In this document: positions 17,180 to 25,082 of the stretch, one piece after another
How positions within the stretch are numbered: position 1 is the stretch's first letter
How the letters are laid out: every line of letters starts with the position of its first letter
Origin: Mucilaginibacter myungsuensis
GTDB taxonomy: Bacteria > Bacteroidota > Bacteroidia > Sphingobacteriales > Sphingobacteriaceae
NCBI RefSeq assembly: GCF_015222005.1
Contig: NZ_JADFFL010000007.1
Location: forward strand, 1 to 64,000
DNA length: 64,000 nucleotides
Direction: 5' to 3'
Notes under the pieces: model-generated
What the model was told of the DNA's origin: nothing
What the model saw: only the letters and a program-made list of their open reading frames with translations
The model's database searches: none
Position numbers and translations under genes: made by a program

Positions 17180-17758
17180 ATGAAAAAAACACTGATCACT
17201 CTATTCTCTGCACTTGCTTTAATGTCATTTAAACCGGTTGCAGACAGCACCTGGACCGTGGACGGCGCCCACTCTAAATTAGGTTTCTCTGTTAGCCACA
17301 TGGCTATATCTGAGGTTGACGGTACCTTCAAAAAATTCTCGGCCACTATTAAAACCACTAAAGACGACTTTAGCGATGCTGTAGTTGAATTGACCGCTGA
17401 CGTTAACACTATAGACACAGAGAACGACAGACGCAACGAACACTTGAAAAATCCTGACTTTTTTGAGGTAGCTAAATACCCTACGTTGACTTTCAAAAGC
17501 ACTTCTTTCAAAAAAGTTGACGCTAAGAACTACAAAGTTACCGGTAACCTTACCATGCACGGTGTTACCAAAGCAATAACTTTAGACGCTACTTTTGGCG
17601 GCCAGTTCACTAACCCGCAAAACAACAAAACAATTGCTGGTTTTAAAGTGAGTGGTACTTTTAACCGTAAAGATTTTGGTATAGGCGCAAAAACCCCTTC
17701 TGCCGTAGTTGGCGAAGAAGTTACTTTGGTTGCTAAAACCGAGTTCATTAAAGGCTAA
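17180..17758 (+). CDS. YceI family periplasmic protein
   Basis: 192 residues with a signal peptide (MKKTLITLFSALALMSFKPVA) and the YceI lipocalin-like barrel: WTVDGAHSKLGFSVSHM at the N-terminus, an internal NDRRNEHLKNPDFFEVAKYP helix-turn, LTMHGVTK and FNRKDFGIG near the end. Family members bind polyisoprenoid or amphipathic ligands in the periplasm, and some are induced by osmotic or pH stress. Monocistronic: a promoter and dyad lie upstream and a strong terminator follows. Confidence 0.9.
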   Translation: MKKTLITLFSALALMSFKPVADSTWTVDGAHSKLGFSVSHMAISEVDGTFKKFSATIKTTKDDFSDAVVELTADVNTIDTENDRRNEHLKNPDFFEVAKYPTLTFKSTSFKKVDAKNYKVTGNLTMHGVTKAITLDATFGGQFTNPQNNKTIAGFKVSGTFNRKDFGIGAKTPSAVVGEEVTLVAKTEFIKG

Positions 17759-17776
17759 TTCGCACTAACGATATTT

Positions 17777-17816
17777 TAAAAGCCGCGCCGGGATAACCCC
17801 GGCGCGGCTTTTTTGT
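17777..17816 (+). terminator. Rho-independent terminator after yceI-like gene
   Basis: A 15-bp stem, AAAAGCCGCGCCGGG with its complement CCCGGCGCGGCTTTT around a short ATAAC loop, followed by a T-run. It begins 18 nt after the stop codon. Confidence 0.9.
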
Positions 17817-17911
17817 TTAGGACAATTATCACGGATACGCCATTTTATTTAATGATCGGTTAAAATTATTTTAACGATCAAAACTAAAAGCTTTATTTTT
17901 GCTCCCCATAA

Positions 17912-18583
17912 TTGATAAGAGCATTGAGTAAAGTGAATACGATAGGTCGTAAGGAGAGTTGGAAGAGCTTTTTAAGCTCTTCTGTAGCGCGGTTCGAACT
18001 GATAGGTGGTTCGGTATTGGTAGCTATTTTGCTTGGAGCGATGCCTTTCTTTTTTAACTCGATAGAGAAACGACCAGGTATCCGCCTTAATGATTGGGTG
18101 CTTGACCAGATCCCTGCCCACAACGTATCGTTTCTAATCTTTGCTATTATTTGGGGCATGGGTGCATTGGCATTAGTGCGCGCGGCTAAACGCCCGGGTA
18201 TGTATGTTACCTTTGTGTGGGCCTATTCGTTCATCATTTTGGTGCGCTTTTGCACTATTAGCATGATCAAGCTCGATCCGCCTGCCGGATTGATCAATCT
18301 GGTAGATCCGATCACAGGACTGTTTTACGGCGGTAACGTGATCACTAAAGATCTTTTCTTCTCGGGTCATACTGCTACCCTATTCCTTATATTTTTAACG
18401 CTGCAAAAAAAGACCGACAGAATTATCGGCCTTATAGCAGTAATAGCCGTTGGGATATTACTATTGGTTCAGCATGTACATTACACGCTGGACGTGATCG
18501 TAGCGCCGATAGCCGTTTACCCGATCTTTAAACTGGTAAAAGCTATGCTTGGCGACCACTCCCCTGCCAACGAGCGCAAATAG
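17912..18583 (+). CDS. PAP2/sphingomyelin-synthase-like membrane phosphatase family protein
   Basis: About 223 residues with five to six hydrophobic helices. The motif DLFFSGHTATLFL followed by HVHYTLDV matches the C-terminal half of PAP2/sphingomyelin-synthase-type enzymes (SGHT and HYTxDV carry the catalytic His and Asp). These act on lipid phosphates or phosphocholine headgroups at the membrane; the substrate is not predictable. Start is uncertain: TTG 17912 is the longest, TTG 17924 or GTG 17933 are alternatives. A -7-like TATTTTTG at about 17894 leaves very little leader. It converges on the Smr gene with 7 nt between stop codons. Confidence 0.7.
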   Translation: MIRALSKVNTIGRKESWKSFLSSSVARFELIGGSVLVAILLGAMPFFFNSIEKRPGIRLNDWVLDQIPAHNVSFLIFAIIWGMGALALVRAAKRPGMYVTFVWAYSFIILVRFCTISMIKLDPPAGLINLVDPITGLFYGGNVITKDLFFSGHTATLFLIFLTLQKKTDRIIGLIAVIAVGILLLVQHVHYTLDVIVAPIAVYPIFKLVKAMLGDHSPANERK

Positions 18584-18590
18584 CAACATC

Positions 18591-19538
18591 CTATTTTAGG
18601 ATCACTTTAGTAGCTCCATAACCGAACTTTTCTTTACGGGCATCCATAAAGGTTTGCACCTTTTGGTTTTTGCCCAATAGCTTGTGCAATTCGTGTTTAA
18701 GGATGCCGTTGCCTGTGCCGTGTATGAAGGTCACCTCTGGCAATTGATGCACAATGGCGGCCTCTAAGGTCTTTTTAAAATGATCCAACTGAAAATTCAG
18801 GATGGTGGCGCTACTCATAAATTGATGGTCGTCGCGCAGTTTTTCGATATGCAAGTCAACCTCCGTGGTAGGCTTATCTACCGTCAATTTCTCGGTAGCT
18901 GATCTGAAGAAACTCTCCTTTAATTTTTCAGCATCGATAGCAATCTCCTCGTCCTCATCCAGGCGGAATAGCCAACCATTTTCGTTCAGTAAGGGTATAG
19001 ACTTTTTTGTGCCGGCAAAATCTTTGGCCTTAAATTTTTCGGTAAAAGTTAGGGGAGCGATGATCTGCTTGGCCTGCTTGGTAAAGTATAAGATCTGCAA
19101 GGTGAACTCGGGCCAGATCTGCAGGTCGGCTAATGGTGCAGAGTGGATCTTTAGGTATGACGCGGGCGCGATCATCCCGGCAAATTCGCCCCTGATCTGT
19201 TTATCTTTCGTGGCCGATAATGTACTCGCCAACTGATAAGAAGTTTGGTTGACCAGATAGAAATGCACCACCGCGTTAGTTTTATGATCGGGCGCTGCAG
19301 CCAGATAGATGCCTTTCTCTACAAATAACTCATCAGGAATAGTTGTGGGAGCAGCGTTGGACTGTTCGGTCGCATTCTTCTTATACCCATGTACCGTGGT
19401 CACTTTACTGACCGGCACCGGTATCTCAAAATCATCAGACCCGGTAACGCCAATCATATCATCACTGATGATACGGGTAACGTACCCCTCCAGATTCTCA
19501 TCAACAAACCGCACAAAATCGCCTAACTGATACTTCAT
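18591..19538 (-). CDS. DUF2027 and Smr domain protein
   Basis: 315 residues. The N-terminal region (MKYQLGDFVRFVDENLEG...) and middle beta-rich part match DUF2027. The C-terminal ~80 residues are an Smr domain with EVDLHIEKL and FIHGTGNGILKHELHKLL. Smr domains of the MutS2 type are nucleases or nucleic-acid binders; the DUF2027-Smr fusion occurs in Bacteroidota and its substrate is unknown. The HGTGNG loop is intact. A hairpin with a U-tract lies in the upstream leader (19570-19604). Confidence 0.85.
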   Translation of the reverse strand: MKYQLGDFVRFVDENLEGYVTRIISDDMIGVTGSDDFEIPVPVSKVTTVHGYKKNATEQSNAAPTTIPDELFVEKGIYLAAAPDHKTNAVVHFYLVNQTSYQLASTLSATKDKQIRGEFAGMIAPASYLKIHSAPLADLQIWPEFTLQILYFTKQAKQIIAPLTFTEKFKAKDFAGTKKSIPLLNENGWLFRLDEDEEIAIDAEKLKESFFRSATEKLTVDKPTTEVDLHIEKLRDDHQFMSSATILNFQLDHFKKTLEAAIVHQLPEVTFIHGTGNGILKHELHKLLGKNQKVQTFMDARKEKFGYGATKVILK

Positions 19539-19569
19539 TTTTGATAGATGCTTAAATACAAATGGGTAT

Positions 19570-19604
19570 AAAAAAAGTAAAACCGAGCCTTTCGACCCGG
19601 TTTT
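19570..19604 (-). terminator. Terminator-like hairpin in the leader of the DUF2027-Smr gene
   Basis: On the minus strand AAAACCGGGTC-GAAA-GGCTCGGTTTT forms an 11-bp stem with two G-U wobbles and a GNRA-type GAAA loop. ACTTTTTTT follows 32 nt before ATG 19538. On the plus strand the same wobbles become mismatches and there is no T-run, so the minus-strand fold is the meaningful one. No minus-strand gene ends just upstream, so this could be an attenuator of the smr gene or the end of an unseen short RNA. Confidence 0.5.
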
Positions 19605-19778
19605 GGTGATAGTTATTCAATACCCCTATTAAAATAACCACTCAAAAGTAAGATGTTTTTTATTTTCTAATGTAATTTTAAAAAAAAATATTTTTGGCGA
19701 CGGTAAAATTTGTTTCTTGAACGATATAAAGATCATCTGATCAACAAAACCATTTAATATCTTCGGCGTACTACTAAT

Positions 19779-20201
19779 ATGAAGATCTACCAGCAGGCCA
19801 TACAACTACGCGAACGCCGTCGCGGTTTCCATATCATCACTAATGAGGTTTTGCACGCCCTGCCCCAAATAGAAGAAATACAGGTAGGCATGTGTCAGGT
19901 CTTTATTCAGCATACTTCAGCATCGCTCAGTATTAACGAGGCCGCCGACCCGACCGTACGTGTAGACTTTGAGATGTACTTTAACAAGGTAGCGCCCGAG
20001 AACGACCCCGATTACCGCCATGACTACGAAGGCTCTGACGATATGCCAGCGCACCTGAAAGCGTCGCTATTAGGTAGTTCGGTAATGATACCGATCACCA
20101 ATGGCGAACTGGCTTTGGGCACCTGGCAAGGCATTTACCTCTGCGAGCACCGCAATTACGGCGGATCGCGCCGCTTAGTGGTGACCGCGTGGGGCGAATA
20201 G
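19779..20201 (+). CDS. YjbQ / UPF0047 family protein
   Basis: 140 residues, full length for the family. Signatures are FIQHTSASLSINE, the DDMPAHLKASLLG segment with its conserved His, and GTWQGIYLCEHR near the C-terminus. YjbQ proteins have weak thiamine-phosphate-synthase activity in vitro and are often annotated as secondary thiamine-phosphate synthases; the physiological role is unclear. Cytosolic, single gene, 4 nt from the convergent MpaB-like gene. Confidence 0.9.
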   Translation: MKIYQQAIQLRERRRGFHIITNEVLHALPQIEEIQVGMCQVFIQHTSASLSINEAADPTVRVDFEMYFNKVAPENDPDYRHDYEGSDDMPAHLKASLLGSSVMIPITNGELALGTWQGIYLCEHRNYGGSRRLVVTAWGE

Positions 20202-20205
20202 GTTT

Positions 20206-20955
20206 TTAAATATCCAGTGACTGTATCTGCACTTTGTAGTCATCGGGCAGCAAAGCATTTTTGAACGGTTTTTCCATCCGTAGCCAGCGTAACAGTTTGT
20301 ACGCTGACAATAACGAGCCCATGTAGGCACTAAAACCCAGCATTTGTTTCACCTTTAGCGGCACTACCATGGCTTGGACCTGCATCATCAGCAGGTTGCG
20401 TACAGGGCCTAAATGCTTGCGGTATTGTTTGTAAAGGTCGACAGTAAACTTACTGCTGATGAGGTCGTTCTGCAGGTGTTCATCTCGCATTATCTCCCAT
20501 TCTAAGTAACCGCCAGGCAAGCCTTTTAAACCCATGCACTGCCCTACCCTGTTAAATACATCAAATACTTCGGCTTTTTCGGTCAGGGTAAGTTTACGCT
20601 CCAATAACTCGAACGAGCGGATGGAATAGTCTATAAGCATGAACAACACATCTCGATAAGCCCAATCAGGGATCTGCGAGCCACGGGCTTGTTCCACACC
20701 TTTATGGATGGCCGTGATCTGGTCGATAGAGCGGATGGCGGTATCATAGTCGGAAAAGATGATCTGCCTGGCGTAAGCTACCGTAGAGAATAACCTGCCC
20801 AATGGATCGGCCGGTAATTTCCCTGTGAAATACAGCCAGTCGACAGCCTTGTTCAGCGCGAACTCGGCCGCTGAACCGGCGAAGATGAACAGAACGGTAT
20901 CCGCCGTCCCCCAGATCTTACGGACGATAGAATCTTTATCAACGAATGTGCTCAT
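20206..20955 (-). CDS. MpaB-like oxygenase (DUF2236) family protein
   Basis: 249 residues resembling the DUF2236/MpaB oxygenase fold. An N-terminal GSAAEFALNKAVDWLYFTGKLPADPLGRLFSTVAYA segment is followed by DPLGR- and WAYRDVLF-type helices. Members include latex-clearing and mycophenolic-acid-pathway heme oxygenases. The heme-liganding histidines are not clearly placed here: the usual HxxV/H region reads AIHKGVEQARG. Enzymatic activity is therefore uncertain. The start codon overlaps the end of the DUF2809 gene by 17 nt, which indicates an operon under the 21368-21389 promoter. Confidence 0.6.
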   Translation of the reverse strand: MSTFVDKDSIVRKIWGTADTVLFIFAGSAAEFALNKAVDWLYFTGKLPADPLGRLFSTVAYARQIIFSDYDTAIRSIDQITAIHKGVEQARGSQIPDWAYRDVLFMLIDYSIRSFELLERKLTLTEKAEVFDVFNRVGQCMGLKGLPGGYLEWEIMRDEHLQNDLISSKFTVDLYKQYRKHLGPVRNLLMMQVQAMVVPLKVKQMLGFSAYMGSLLSAYKLLRWLRMEKPFKNALLPDDYKVQIQSLDI

Positions 20956-21361
20956 GGTCGTGGTTGTTTTTATTCAGATAATGTTTATTGATGCTCCGTT
21001 GGATGCGGATGGTTTCGATGATGATGATGGTGATCACACCCAGCGTATAAGCCAGCATATCCGACCACGAAAAAGTGGTGCCGATAAGCGTGCATGCTAA
21101 CGGATAACCACCCAACCCGATCTTATATACCAATCCGAAATATTGCGCGGCCTCTATGGCATAAGCAAATAGCAAAGTGCCGATGGCGGTGATCACGGGT
21201 GGCTTATTAACGAAGGACTTTATTGCCATATAAACTAACATCACCACCAAATAATCGCCGAATAGCGGACGAATAAAGGCATCATTGAAAAATACAGCGA
21301 TGCCTACCTCAGTCAAAAATAGCAGTACAGCTAATAAGAAATACCGAACGTTGAATATCAT
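20939..21361 (-). CDS. DUF2809 family membrane protein
   Basis: 140 residues with four hydrophobic helices. Recognisable family features are FIRPLFGDYLVVMLVY near the N-terminus, FAYAIEAAQYFGLV in the middle and GTTFSWSDMLAYTLG near the end. Function unknown. The tail is His-rich (NNHDHEHIR). It is the first gene of a two-gene operon with the MpaB-like gene. Its start codon lies 6 nt after the 22-nt promoter/operator block shared with the DoxX-like gene. Confidence 0.85.
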   Translation of the reverse strand: MIFNVRYFLLAVLLFLTEVGIAVFFNDAFIRPLFGDYLVVMLVYMAIKSFVNKPPVITAIGTLLFAYAIEAAQYFGLVYKIGLGGYPLACTLIGTTFSWSDMLAYTLGVITIIIIETIRIQRSINKHYLNKNNHDHEHIR

Positions 21362-21367
21362 TAAATA

Positions 21368-21389
21368 AAAGTACTTTGAATTGCAAAGT
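21368..21389 (-). promoter_or_regulatory. Promoter/operator dyad ACTTTG-N5-CAAAGT upstream of DUF2809 operon
   Basis: Read on the minus strand, a perfect -7 box TAACTTTG overlaps the left half of the dyad, and the block ends 6 nt before ATG 21361. All 22 nt are identical to 13188-13209 in front of the DoxX-like gene, although the flanking bases differ. Conservation limited to this block argues for a shared regulator rather than a recent duplication. Confidence 0.65.
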
Positions 21390-21469
21390 TATAGATAACG
21401 TGGCAACATTGCAACTAAATTTTACATCAGTTAAACGCTAATTACAAAGCAGATGATTAATTTGCGGAT

Positions 21470-22612
21470 ATGTTGTCCGAACCGTCATACCTGCCGGCCC
21501 GAATGGTGGCCCAAAAGATAGAAACGCACTTGCTTAGGCACTTAGATGATGCCCGCTACCTAAGCGAGCTGCTGTTGGCAGATATCCCATCAGCAAGTAT
21601 GATAGAGTCAATGGTCGACATTGGTTTTTGGGCAAGCCTGCGCCGGGAAGAGGGTCAGCCGCCTAAGATATCGATGGCGTTCCTCTCGCCCGAGCAGGCG
21701 GGTAGCCCGCTGGTGTTTGCTAACCGTTTGCGGCTTACGCCTAAAAACCTCACCAAGTTGGCCCCTGCTGTGGTTCAGCCTGGCATCCACCTGGGTGTTT
21801 GGTTGGATGAAGATAACTCGCTTTACGTTTGGGGTACTACCCACGAGATACCGGGGATATGCTTTGTGTTGGAAGTTGTTGAACCGGGCTTGCTGGTGAT
21901 CAAACATCGCCGCACGGATGGCTTTGGCAAATTCGTGAACATTGCCGTGCTACGTGGCGACGAGATCAAGATCATTGACGAGCATAACATCAGTCTGGAT
22001 GATTGTCCGGGTGTGATCGAATCTTTGTTAGAGATGCCGCTCCCCTCCGCCCCCGGCGATACTTTTAATGTACTGGTCGAGCTATCCACCGCTATGCGCG
22101 CGCATAATCGTGGCGGATTGGTACTGATCGTCCCTACAGGGTCGGATGCCTGGCAAAGCTCCATCATACAGCCGATCAATTACCCCGTGGATCCACCTTT
22201 CTGCGCCATATCCGACCTGTTGAAAGAACCTAAGCATAAACGCAACATCGCCTGGAAACAGAGTTTGCGTAACGCGATAGATATCATTGGGGGATTTACT
22301 GCTGTAGACGGCGCGACCATCATCAACAAAGACAACGAGTTACTGGCCTTCGGCGCCAAAATAGCTCGCTCGGAACTGAGCATCCCCGTAGACCAAATGA
22401 TCATGACCGAACCTGTGACCGACGGCAAACCGATATACATGCACCCTGCACAGAACGGCGGTACCCGCCACTTAGCGGCAGCCCAATTCGTCTACGATCA
22501 ACGCGACGCCCAGGCCATGGTAGCATCAGTAGATGGGCATTTCACGCTCTTCGCCTGGTCGCACCATTTGAATATGGTGCATGCGCATAGGATAGATATT
22601 TTGTTGATGTAG
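21470..22612 (+). CDS. Diadenylate-cyclase-like protein (DACNV/DAC architecture)
   Basis: 380 residues. The N-terminal ~200 residues fit the DACNV-type putative sensor domain. The C-terminal ~130 resemble a DisA-type diadenylate cyclase (DAC) domain: DGATIINK (Asp280-Gly281-Ala282) and GTRHLAAAQFV (Arg333-His334), followed by DAQAMVASVDGHFTLFAW. In active DAC domains the second motif is RHR; here its last residue is Leu335, so c-di-AMP synthesis is plausible but not assured. No membrane helices or DisA DNA-binding domain. Monocistronic, with a long imperfect hairpin after the stop codon. Confidence 0.65.
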   Translation: MLSEPSYLPARMVAQKIETHLLRHLDDARYLSELLLADIPSASMIESMVDIGFWASLRREEGQPPKISMAFLSPEQAGSPLVFANRLRLTPKNLTKLAPAVVQPGIHLGVWLDEDNSLYVWGTTHEIPGICFVLEVVEPGLLVIKHRRTDGFGKFVNIAVLRGDEIKIIDEHNISLDDCPGVIESLLEMPLPSAPGDTFNVLVELSTAMRAHNRGGLVLIVPTGSDAWQSSIIQPINYPVDPPFCAISDLLKEPKHKRNIAWKQSLRNAIDIIGGFTAVDGATIINKDNELLAFGAKIARSELSIPVDQMIMTEPVTDGKPIYMHPAQNGGTRHLAAAQFVYDQRDAQAMVASVDGHFTLFAWSHHLNMVHAHRIDILLM

Positions 22613-22621
22613 GGGAAAATC

Positions 22622-22706
22622 GTTGGAAGGTTGTAAAGTTTGAAAGTTAAAAGGTTATGCCTTATGTTTTCAGCCTTCTAACTTTCCAACCTTGCAACTT
22701 TCCAAC
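22622..22706. repeat. Long imperfect inverted repeat between convergent genes
   Basis: Two 33-nt arms (22622-22654 and 22674-22706) pair with about six mismatches, several of them G-T. The arms consist of GTTGGAAAGTT-like units. It fills the whole gap between the stop codons of the DAC-like gene and the DUF2130 gene, so it may act as a bidirectional terminator. Similar purine-rich hairpins lie at 43797-43853. Confidence 0.6.
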
Positions 22707-22709
22707 AAC

Positions 22710-23963
22710 TCACTCCAAAAACAACGCATCATCCCCATCATCGGTCAAACTCAATTGTATCGAATCGTTACCGGCTATACCTTCTATCGATCCTTTGATG
22801 TGGGCGGCGTTCAACAACACTTTCTCTAATTGTTTCTCGCGGGCTTTCCACATTTTTTCCATGGCGTCGCGTTCGCGCTGGATGGACATTTTCATGCTCA
22901 AGTACCCTTCGCGGATGGCCTTCCATTGTTCGCCAAATTCGGATCCGGTAAGGTAATCGTACAACAGGTGCATTTTGTCGCCTTTATTCTCTTGCGAGCG
23001 GCTTTGGTTGGCTAATTTGATGATGCTATCGCGCAGCACGTAGGCTACAGCTTTTACTTCATCAAAAGAGCATATCCAGATACCGTCCATCTGTCCGAAA
23101 CAATCCATACCATTAGGATAGCATTGAGTAACGATAACGGCTACATCCACACCAACACTCCGCATGTCCCGCTTCAGTTTTTCAAGCCATTCCATGCTGA
23201 AGGTTTTTGTGCGCTTGCTCTCGTAAATGATCTTGCCACACTCCTGCCCAAATTGGTTGCGGACGGTCTGCACGCAATCCGCACCACGCACGCCTTTGCC
23301 TACCTCGCCGATCAAATCGAATGGAAAGAACGCGCGAAGATGCTCTTCCAGGATCAATTCCTGAACTTCACCTTGTAACTGCATAGACCCTTGCTCTGCT
23401 TTGCGCTTCATCTCATCGACCAATTTTTTCTGGTCTTCCAGCTGCTTTTCTAACTCGCGTTGCTTCATTAGATGCTCTGTATCCTTCAATTGTGAGCGCT
23501 CGGCTTCCTGCTTGCGGATCTCTTGCGCCAGGGTTTCGCGTTGTTCAGCCAGTTTACGTTGCAGATCTAATTGCAGTTCTTCTTCTTTACGTTTCAGGTC
23601 TTGCTCTTTTTGTAAAAACTCCAATTCCTTTTGGCGCGATGCTTTTAATTTTTCATCGGCATCGGCGTTGCTTTTTTGGAGCATTAGTAATTGGTTCTCA
23701 AAATCTGATGCGATGGACTTGCGCAGGTTTTCTTCGAGCGTCATTTGCAGAGCCTTCTTTTCGTTTTGCAGGCGTTGCTCAAACAATAATTGTTGTTGCT
23801 GTTCTTTGGCAGCGAATTCGTTCAGTTTAACAGTGTACTCCTGCTCTTTTTGTTTAGTGTACTCCTGCATTTTAGCGCGTAGGTCCTTTTTATATTCGTT
23901 GGCCATTGCTTCCTCCAGTTGAAATGGAGTTCCGCAAGACGGGCATTTTACTTCTGTAGCCAT
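22710..23963 (-). CDS. DUF2130 family coiled-coil protein
   Basis: 417 residues. It opens with a single zinc-knuckle-like CPSC (Cys7, Cys10). A long charged coiled coil (about 20-200) is followed by the conserved DUF2130 domain with GADCVQTV (Asp229), IIYESKRTK (Glu248-x-Lys250) and W-EKLKRDM. The D...ExK spacing after an acidic helix (QELILEEHL) resembles a PD-(D/E)XK nuclease fold. This is my inference; the function is unestablished. Cytosolic, monocistronic. Confidence 0.8.
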   Translation of the reverse strand: MATEVKCPSCGTPFQLEEAMANEYKKDLRAKMQEYTKQKEQEYTVKLNEFAAKEQQQQLLFEQRLQNEKKALQMTLEENLRKSIASDFENQLLMLQKSNADADEKLKASRQKELEFLQKEQDLKRKEEELQLDLQRKLAEQRETLAQEIRKQEAERSQLKDTEHLMKQRELEKQLEDQKKLVDEMKRKAEQGSMQLQGEVQELILEEHLRAFFPFDLIGEVGKGVRGADCVQTVRNQFGQECGKIIYESKRTKTFSMEWLEKLKRDMRSVGVDVAVIVTQCYPNGMDCFGQMDGIWICSFDEVKAVAYVLRDSIIKLANQSRSQENKGDKMHLLYDYLTGSEFGEQWKAIREGYLSMKMSIQRERDAMEKMWKAREKQLEKVLLNAAHIKGSIEGIAGNDSIQLSLTDDGDDALFLE

Positions 23964-24136
23964 AAATTGATATCGAGACAGCTAAGTTCTGAATTTTAAA
24001 TGCAAATAGCTAATGTTTTTAGCCTATATCACCGTGCTAAAAACATTAACTAACCGTTAAAACACGTTAGACAAGCACGATGCGTCTATCTAACTTTGTT
24101 AAACATTTACATCACACCTGAAAACACAAGATCACC

Positions 24137-24421
24137 ATGAACCACATCATGCTCCGCGCGGAATTCCCGGGCGCTGACGAACAACACATTGACGAGATAC
24201 ACAACTGGCTCGACCGCCGCAACTGGGTGCGCCTGACCACACCCGACGAGCAGGTAGGCATTTGGCATGGTACATTCGACCGCCAAAGGCGCGAACAGGA
24301 TTGCCACCAAAGCGCTATCGACGCTTTTATAGAAGCATCTAAACAGTTTTGCCAGGTTCAATTAGATATCCTTTGGGCGGCCAAAAAGCCGTCGCCACAA
24401 GTAGCTACATTAATAGGTTAA
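24137..24421 (+). CDS. Hypothetical protein, 94 aa
   Basis: Not recognised. A soluble, His/Trp-rich small protein with predicted helices around residues 13-30 and 55-80 and no export signal. A good -7 box TAACTTTG stands at 24091-24098, and a rho-independent terminator follows the stop by about 30 nt. That boxed-in arrangement supports it being a real monocistronic gene. The 732-bp stretch after it to 25153 contains no gene, only repeats and small mobile elements. Confidence 0.6.
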   Translation: MNHIMLRAEFPGADEQHIDEIHNWLDRRNWVRLTTPDEQVGIWHGTFDRQRREQDCHQSAIDAFIEASKQFCQVQLDILWAAKKPSPQVATLIG

Positions 24422-24451
24422 TAGGTTCGATATAGTTAATAATGGTAGACG

Positions 24452-24485
24452 CCGCGCTCTTTTGAGCGCGGGGTTGTTTGTTTTC
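24452..24485 (+). terminator. Rho-independent terminator
   Basis: CCGCGCTC-TTTT-GAGCGCGG stem (24452-24471) followed by the T-rich tract GGTTGTTTGTTTT, 31 nt after the stop of the 94-aa gene. Confidence 0.8.
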
Positions 24486-24530
24486 TACCAAGCGTTAGAA
24501 AGCATTGAACCTACGTCTCCCCGCTTGAGT

Positions 24531-24767
24531 CTATCGTGTGGACAAATCTTTTTAGATGAGAAAATTTCCTTGTCCCAGCGGGACTACCTGTTTGTAGTAG
24601 TGTAAAACCAGTTTGAAAATGCCTCGTAGAGGCTACCCATATTCCAATTGCATGTCCGATCTGCATAGCGCAGAAGGGTAGCACCTACGGCGAAATACTT
24701 ATTGTCCGGTTCTTTCTACAAACAGGTAGCCCTTACAGGGCAAGAAAAAAATTTGTCCACACGATAT
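24531..24767. mobile_element. 237-bp MITE-like element with IS4-type terminal repeat
   Basis: The ends TATCGTGTGGACAAAT and ATTTGTCCACACGATA are inverted repeats. The element is flanked by a 9-bp direct duplication, CGCTTGAGT (24522-24530 and 24768-24776). A second inner inverted repeat, CTACCTGTTTGTAG / CTACAAACAGGTAG, lies near each end. There is no coding capacity. The terminal repeat matches the right end of the IS4-type element at the start of the window (GTCCACACGATA), and that element was also inserted at CGCTTGAG. This element is probably mobilised in trans by that transposase type. Confidence 0.75.
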
Positions 24768-25002
24768 CGCTTGAGTGGGGAAGCACTGTAGGATCATATA
24801 GTATTAACTTACATAGGGGTGTGTCCTCTCGCAGACTTTGCAAATTAAGGACACACCAGTTTACGCACAGTAATTATTTTTACGAGCAAAATGATCCGTA
24901 ACTAAGATCGCCGTATGTAAATATTCCTTTTTTTTTGCAAATACCTTACTATCAAACCCTTATAAAATTGGATTTTTAAAAACGTAAACCTTTGTAAACT
25001 TT

Positions 25003-25082
25003 CGCCCCGTCGTTTGTGTCCCCACAAACGACCGACCGCGAGGGCAGCTATAGTCGCCTGTGGGGACACAGGCGACGGGGCG
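25003..25082. repeat. Double-hairpin palindromic element with compensatory arms
   Basis: Two 30-nt arms (25003-25032 and 25053-25082) flank a 20-nt spacer and are inverted repeats of each other: CGCCCCGTCG at one outer end, CGACGGGGCG at the other. Each arm contains its own palindrome, GTCGTTTGTG / CACAAACGAC in the left and GTCGCCTGTG / CACAGGCGAC in the right. The arms differ only at paired positions (TT with AA versus CC with GG), so both local hairpins are preserved. Reminiscent of REP-type elements; no transposase is nearby. Confidence 0.7.

Noticed and set aside
23401..23922. 173-aa plus-strand frame inside the DUF2130 gene, Ser/Cys-rich
   Set aside because: It is the antisense image of a Glu/Lys-rich coiled coil, which always yields such Ser/Phe/Cys-rich frames.
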